From positions 1 to 9,088 of the forward strand of contig JBNLDE010000100.1 in assembly GCA_050304175.1 (NCBI GenBank): a stretch of 9,088 nt of DNA. The letters are read 5' to 3'. Within the stretch, counting starts at the first letter, position 1. Each line of letters opens with the position of its first letter. The translations under genes were made by a program, and so were the position numbers. Positions 6,342 to 9,088 of this stretch are shown here, piece after piece. The DNA comes from JAIOIW01 sp050304175. GTDB lineage: Bacteria > Pseudomonadota > Alphaproteobacteria > Rhizobiales > Rhizobiaceae. A model generated the notes under the pieces. The model did not search any database. It was given only the letters and a program-made list of their open reading frames with translations, and was not told the DNA's origin.

Positions 6342-7276
6342 GCCATGTTATCCGTCGAATGGCCCATGAACTGGATGAACACGTCCTCCAGATTGGTCTC
6401 GCCTTCATGCGCGGTGACCTTGCAGGTCTGCGAAACCTCCTGGACCGAGTTCATCAGCGCCGCGCGGTCCTTGCCGACGACGTGCAGCGACATGCCGAAC
6501 GGCGCCACCTGGTCCACGCCCGGCATGGTCTCCAGCGCCTTGGCCGCGCGCGCCGTCTCGGGACCTTCCAGCACGAATGTGGACAACCCGGCGCCCTTGA
6601 CCACTTCGGCCACCGTGCCGCGCGCCAGCAGCTTGCCATAGGAGATGTAGTTGATCCGGTGGCATCGTTCCGCCTCGTCCATATAGTGGGTCGAGACCAG
6701 CACGGTCAGTCCATTGGCCGCCAATTGGTGGATTTCATCCCAGAAATCGCGCCGCGCCTTGGGGTCGACGCCTGCCGTCGGCTCGTCGAGCATCAGCAGT
6801 TTCGGCTTGTGCATGATACAGGCCGCCAGCGCCAGGCGCTGTTTCCAGCCGCCAGACAGCGTACCCGCCAATTGCTTGCGCCGGGAGAAAAGGCCGAGAT
6901 CCTCAAGCGTGTCCCTGACATGTCGGTCGACCGGCGACAGCGCGTACAGGCGCGCCACGAAATCGAGATTCTCCTCGATCGTCAGGTCTTCGTAGAAGGA
7001 AAAGCGCTGGGTCATGTAGCCGACCTGGAGCTTGATCTTGTTGCTCTCGGTGCGGATGTCGTAGCCGAGGACCTCGCCCTCGCCCTCGTCGGCCGTCAGC
7101 AGGCCGCACATCACGCGGATTGTCGTCGTCTTGCCCGAACCGTTGGGCCCGAGGAAGCCGGCGATCTCGCCCTCGGCGACCTCCATGGACACGTGATCGA
7201 CGACAGTCTTGTTGCCGAACCGCTTGACGAGGTTGCGGACCTCGATGACGTTTGTGGATCCCGGTTCCGCGATCAT
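6338..7276 (-). CDS. ABC transporter ATP-binding protein (CcmA/YbhF-like exporter ATPase)
   Basis: The 312-residue protein contains one complete nucleotide-binding domain. It has Walker A GPNGSGKT (43-50), the Q-loop in YMTQRFSFYEDLT (Q90), signature LSGGW (140-144), Walker B LLMLDEPTAG (160-169) with catalytic E165, and switch histidine H197 in STHYMDEAERC. A C-terminal extension of about 85 residues (228-312) ending in NLEDVFIQFMG is typical of ABC-2 exporter ATPases. E. coli YbhF carries two fused ATPase domains; this one is single, so it should act as a dimer with the downstream permease. A GGAG site (7284-7287, minus strand) overlaps the adaptor's stop codon and lies seven bases before the ATG at 7276. 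All catalytic motifs are intact. Confidence 0.95.
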   Translation of the reverse strand: MIAEPGSTNVIEVRNLVKRFGNKTVVDHVSMEVAEGEIAGFLGPNGSGKTTTIRVMCGLLTADEGEGEVLGYDIRTESNKIKLQVGYMTQRFSFYEDLTIEENLDFVARLYALSPVDRHVRDTLEDLGLFSRRKQLAGTLSGGWKQRLALAACIMHKPKLLMLDEPTAGVDPKARRDFWDEIHQLAANGLTVLVSTHYMDEAERCHRINYISYGKLLARGTVAEVVKGAGLSTFVLEGPETARAAKALETMPGVDQVAPFGMSLHVVGKDRAALMNSVQEVSQTCKVTAHEGETNLEDVFIQFMGHSTDNMA

Positions 7277-7280
7277 GGCG

Positions 7281-8228
7281 CTACTCCGGAAGCCTGATGT
7301 CGACGATCTGGCCCGGCTTCAGGTCGAGCGCGCCGTTGTCGGGCCGCGCCTCGACCAGATAGACCAGCTTCTGGCGGTTCTTCAGCGAATAGATCACCGG
7401 CGGGGTGAACTCAGGATCCTCGGCGACGTAGCTGACCGTCGCCGTCATGCCGCTCATGCAGCCATCGCAGGTCACCGACAGCTTGGTGCCGACATGGACC
7501 GCCGAAAGGTCGGGTTCCGGCACATAAAGCTTCAGTTTGACCGCACCGTCGGGCAACACGGTCATCACCGGCGCCTGCGGTCCCGCAACTTCGCCGGGAT
7601 TGCGGATGATGTCGAACACGGTCGCGGCCTCGGGTGCCGAAAGGGTCCGGTTGGAGAGCCTCCACTCGGCGCTCTCCAGCGACGTCCTTGCCTGCTCCAC
7701 CGCCGCCTCGGCGGCATGAATCTCGTCGGCACGCGCGGGCAATTTGGCAACCGCCAGGTTGGCTTCGAGTTCCGCCACCTTGGCCTTGGCGATCTTGAGC
7801 GCGGTTGACGCGTTGTCGAAACTTGCCTGGGCGGCGATCCCGCGCTTCAGTAAATCGGTCTGGCGCTGGACATTGCGTTCCGCCTCCTCCGCCTGGGCTT
7901 TCGCCGAATTGAGCGAGGCCTGGATCACGGCGATTTCCTCCGGTCGGCGGCCCTCGGAAATATTGGCCAGCTGGCTCTTCGCCTGGGCGATGGCCGCCCT
8001 GGCCTGCGCGACCGCGATCTCGGCGTCCTGCTTTTCCATCACCGCGAGCATGTCGCCGGCGGCGACATGGTCGCCGCGCCGGACGTTCACCTTTTCGATC
8101 CGCGCCGTCTCGATCGGCGCGATCAGCACATATTCGCCTTCGACGTACCCGGCCGCCAGTGGCGGTGTCGGAAGGCACGGCGTCAGGAGCCCGCTGATAA
8201 CGGGAATTGCACATATGAAGTCCATCAT
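7281..8228 (-). CDS. HlyD-family periplasmic adaptor (membrane fusion) protein, YbhG-like
   Basis: Translated from ATG 8228, the protein has 315 residues. A hydrophobic N-terminus (about 4-26) is a signal peptide or single anchor, but it is unusual in having an acidic MMDF start and no basic residues before residue 43. A lipoyl half-motif follows (about 32-66, with VRRGDHVAAGDML), then a long Ala/Glu/Gln-rich alpha-hairpin coiled coil (about 67-187), the second lipoyl half (191-217) and a beta-barrel domain (228-315) with EFTPPVIYS (273-281), as in YbhG-type adaptors. A CDGC pair (C254, C257) sits in the barrel. The start is set by the ATGA overlap with the upstream TetR gene (8225-8228); ATG 8225 is possible. 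The frame is open further upstream inside the TetR gene, but that part is an arginine-rich shadow. The protein would link the inner-membrane ABC exporter to an outer-membrane channel, which is not encoded here. Confidence 0.9.
   Translation of the reverse strand: MMDFICAIPVISGLLTPCLPTPPLAAGYVEGEYVLIAPIETARIEKVNVRRGDHVAAGDMLAVMEKQDAEIAVAQARAAIAQAKSQLANISEGRRPEEIAVIQASLNSAKAQAEEAERNVQRQTDLLKRGIAAQASFDNASTALKIAKAKVAELEANLAVAKLPARADEIHAAEAAVEQARTSLESAEWRLSNRTLSAPEAATVFDIIRNPGEVAGPQAPVMTVLPDGAVKLKLYVPEPDLSAVHVGTKLSVTCDGCMSGMTATVSYVAEDPEFTPPVIYSLKNRQKLVYLVEARPDNGALDLKPGQIVDIRLPE
7284..7287 (-). promoter_or_regulatory. Ribosome binding site of the ABC ATPase gene
   Basis: GGAG on the minus strand overlaps the last codons of the adaptor gene (GAG TAG) and lies seven bases before the ATPase ATG at 7276. 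It implies that ribosomes ending the adaptor restart on the ATPase. Confidence 0.6.
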
Positions 8229-8893
8229 GATCTTGACGCCTTGCTTGCCGCGATTTGCGCGTGAAGGTTTGCCTTGAGAACCTTGACGATCTCTTCGGCC
8301 TCGCGCGAACCGATGTTTTCCCATTCCAGCCGCCTGAGCACGAGCGGCTGGCCAATCCTGAAGTAGAGAACCTGACCGACCATGGCGAACACCGCGATCA
8401 GCGTTTCCTCGCTGTCGGCGTCCGCGCCGGTCGCGGCCGCCCACAACTGGCAGAGCGCCTTGTGGATCGGTCCGATGAACTCGTCGTAGATGATATCGAT
8501 GACCGCCCCCGACCCCGTCATTTCCCGCACCATGAATGCGGCGAAGTCGCGGGCTTCCGGGCGCGCAACGATGAAACCGACGATCAACGAAAGCGCATTT
8601 TCCAGAATGCCGATCGCCGCTGCCTCGTCGGGGCGCTCTTCAACGGCACGGAGCACAGTGCCCGCAACCTGTTTCAGCCGCGCACCGATTGTTTGCGCGC
8701 AGGCGACCCGGAGGCCGTCCTTGCTGCCGAAATGATAGGCGATGGATGCAATGTTCGCGCCGGCCTCGGCGGCTATATCGCGCGTCGACGTCGCTTCGAA
8801 CCCCTTGCTGCCGAACAGCTTGAGCCCCGCGGCAATCAATGCCTCGCGGGTTTGCTGCGTCATGCCGCTTCGGGTTTGGGGTTTGCCGGCCAC
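8225..8893 (-). CDS. TetR-family transcriptional regulator, CecR-like (YbiH)
   Basis: From GTG 8893 the protein has 222 residues. The N-terminal TetR helix-turn-helix covers EALIAAGLKLFGSKGFEATS, then TRDIAAEAGANIASIAYHFGSKDGLRVACAQ. The NIASIAYHFGSKD-L--ACAQ segment closely resembles E. coli CecR (YbiH), and the C-terminal half, with VREMTGSGAVIDIIYDEFIGPIH and FAMVGQVLYFRIGQPLVLRR, fits the CecR C-terminal domain. In E. coli CecR controls ybhGFSR-type efflux genes, and this gene heads a homologous operon. The frame could open at TTG 8905, but GTG 8893 has GGAG six bases upstream (8900-8903) and suits the promoter position; ATG 8863 is a later option with a weak site and would cut the N-terminal tail only. 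It overlaps the adaptor gene by ATGA. It probably represses its own operon until a small ligand binds; the ligand is unknown. Confidence 0.92.
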   Translation of the reverse strand: MAGKPQTRSGMTQQTREALIAAGLKLFGSKGFEATSTRDIAAEAGANIASIAYHFGSKDGLRVACAQTIGARLKQVAGTVLRAVEERPDEAAAIGILENALSLIVGFIVARPEARDFAAFMVREMTGSGAVIDIIYDEFIGPIHKALCQLWAAATGADADSEETLIAVFAMVGQVLYFRIGQPLVLRRLEWENIGSREAEEIVKVLKANLHAQIAASKASRS

Positions 8894-8899
8894 ATGGTT

Positions 8900-8903
8900 C
8901 TCC
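8900..8903 (-). promoter_or_regulatory. Ribosome binding site favouring the GTG start of the TetR gene
   Basis: GGAG on the minus strand lies six bases before GTG 8893. The same bases would fall inside the coding region if TTG 8905 were the start, so this site argues for the GTG. Confidence 0.6.
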
Positions 8904-8914
8904 AATCGACCAAT

Positions 8915-8943
8915 TATTTAAATCAATCGTTTGATTAAATCAA
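8915..8943 (-). promoter_or_regulatory. Promoter and overlapping operator of the efflux operon
   Basis: Read on the minus strand, TTGATT (8943-8938), a spacer of exactly 17 bases and TAAATA (8920-8915) form a good sigma-70-type promoter. The start point would fall near 8908, giving a short leader before GTG 8893. The same bases hold palindromes: TTGATT-A-AATCAA (8931-8943) is perfect, and AATCAA-TCGT-TTGATT (8921-8936) is a second perfect 6-bp-arm repeat sharing the TTGATT arm. Three half-sites spanning the -35 to -10 spacer are what a TetR repressor would need to block RNA polymerase, so autorepression by the adjacent regulator is inferred. Confidence 0.7.
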
Positions 8944-8972
8944 GGGGGCCATTCCGCCATGGCTAAAGGCGC

Positions 8973-8994
8973 CCTCCCCCGATCGCGGGGAAGG
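8973..8994. repeat. GC-rich interrupted palindrome in intergenic DNA
   Basis: CCCCG (8977-8981) and CGGGG (8986-8990) pair around ATCG. After one mismatch the arms extend with CCT (8973-8975) and AGG (8992-8994). Such CCCTC-CCCG / CGGGG-AGG hairpins resemble small intergenic palindromic elements common in Rhizobiales genomes, but the copy number cannot be judged from one window. Confidence 0.4.
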
Positions 8995-9000
8995 TGGGAA

Positions 9001-9058
9001 GACGGGCGGTCTCTTCACGCCAGTCTTAGGTAGTCATGCGATCCGAGGACCGCCCGTC
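9001..9058. repeat. 11-bp perfect inverted repeat with 36-base spacer
   Basis: GACGGGCGGTC (9001-9011) is the exact reverse complement of GACCGCCCGTC (9048-9058). The 36-base region between shows no strong inner stem, and no T-run follows on either side. It could be the end of a small palindromic element, the terminator or attenuator of a gene beyond the right edge, or a protein-binding site. No coding region is supported between 8906 and the window end. Confidence 0.45.
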
Positions 9059-9088
9059 CGGTCGCTGTCCCGCGGTTGGCCAGTCACT

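Noticed and set aside
5343..6641. Plus-strand open frame of 432 codons opposite the permease and ATPase genes
   Set aside because: Its translation is mostly R, H, Q, E and D in low-complexity order, with no domain. The minus-strand genes carry complete ABC motifs, so this is antisense noise.
8229..8444. Upstream extension of the adaptor frame inside the TetR gene
   Set aside because: The 72 extra residues are arginine-rich shadow sequence; the ATGA overlap at 8225-8228 gives a natural start.
8959..9033. Short plus-strand frame of 24 codons after ATG 8959
   Set aside because: It is very short, runs through the palindromes, has no spaced ribosome binding site and no recognisable product.

Overview
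The window looks like a chromosomal segment of a GC-rich alphaproteobacterium, most likely of the Hyphomicrobiales (Rhizobiales) type. This is inferred from strong GC bias at third codon positions, the style of the IclR, TRAP and CecR-like proteins, and gene pairing typical of that group. No single diagnostic marker fixes the genus. No transposase, phage gene, CRISPR array or rRNA is visible.

From left to right: a complete tRNA-Val(GAC) with encoded CCA (63-137); a short spacer; an IclR-family regulator on the minus strand (270-1055); and an AT-rich divergent promoter region (1056-1206). From that region a rightward three-gene unit runs: an aryl-CoA-type FAD monooxygenase (1207-2346), a benzoate-CoA-ligase-like enzyme (2346-3980, stop and start codons overlapping by one base), and, after a 107-base gap holding a large stem-loop, a TRAP-type periplasmic binding protein with a strong ribosome binding site (4088-5137). 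A 12-bp perfect hairpin (5172-5204) separates this unit from a convergent one.

The convergent minus-strand operon reads right to left: a CecR-like TetR-family repressor (8225-8893), a HlyD-type periplasmic adaptor (7281-8228), an ABC ATPase (6338-7276) and an ABC-2 permease (5205-6341). The genes overlap by 4 bases (ATGA) or lie 4 bases apart. It resembles E. coli cecR-ybhGFSR but has one permease gene instead of two. A well-formed promoter (TTGATT-17-TAAATA) upstream of the repressor is overlaid by palindromic AATCAA/TTGATT sites, which suggests autorepression.

Working model for the first unit (inference): the binding protein captures an aromatic or related carboxylate, the ligase activates the acid to its CoA thioester, the flavoprotein hydroxylates the ring of the aryl-CoA, and the IclR protein senses substrate or product. 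No TRAP membrane subunits (DctQ/DctM), thioesterase or ring-cleavage enzyme is present, so both transport and the pathway must be completed elsewhere. The second unit is a tripartite-type ABC exporter for hydrophobic compounds. The window is mostly understandable by family. The most distinctive parts are the minimal aryl-CoA cassette with an orphan TRAP binding protein, and several unexplained inverted repeats (3986-4033, 8973-8994, 9001-9058).
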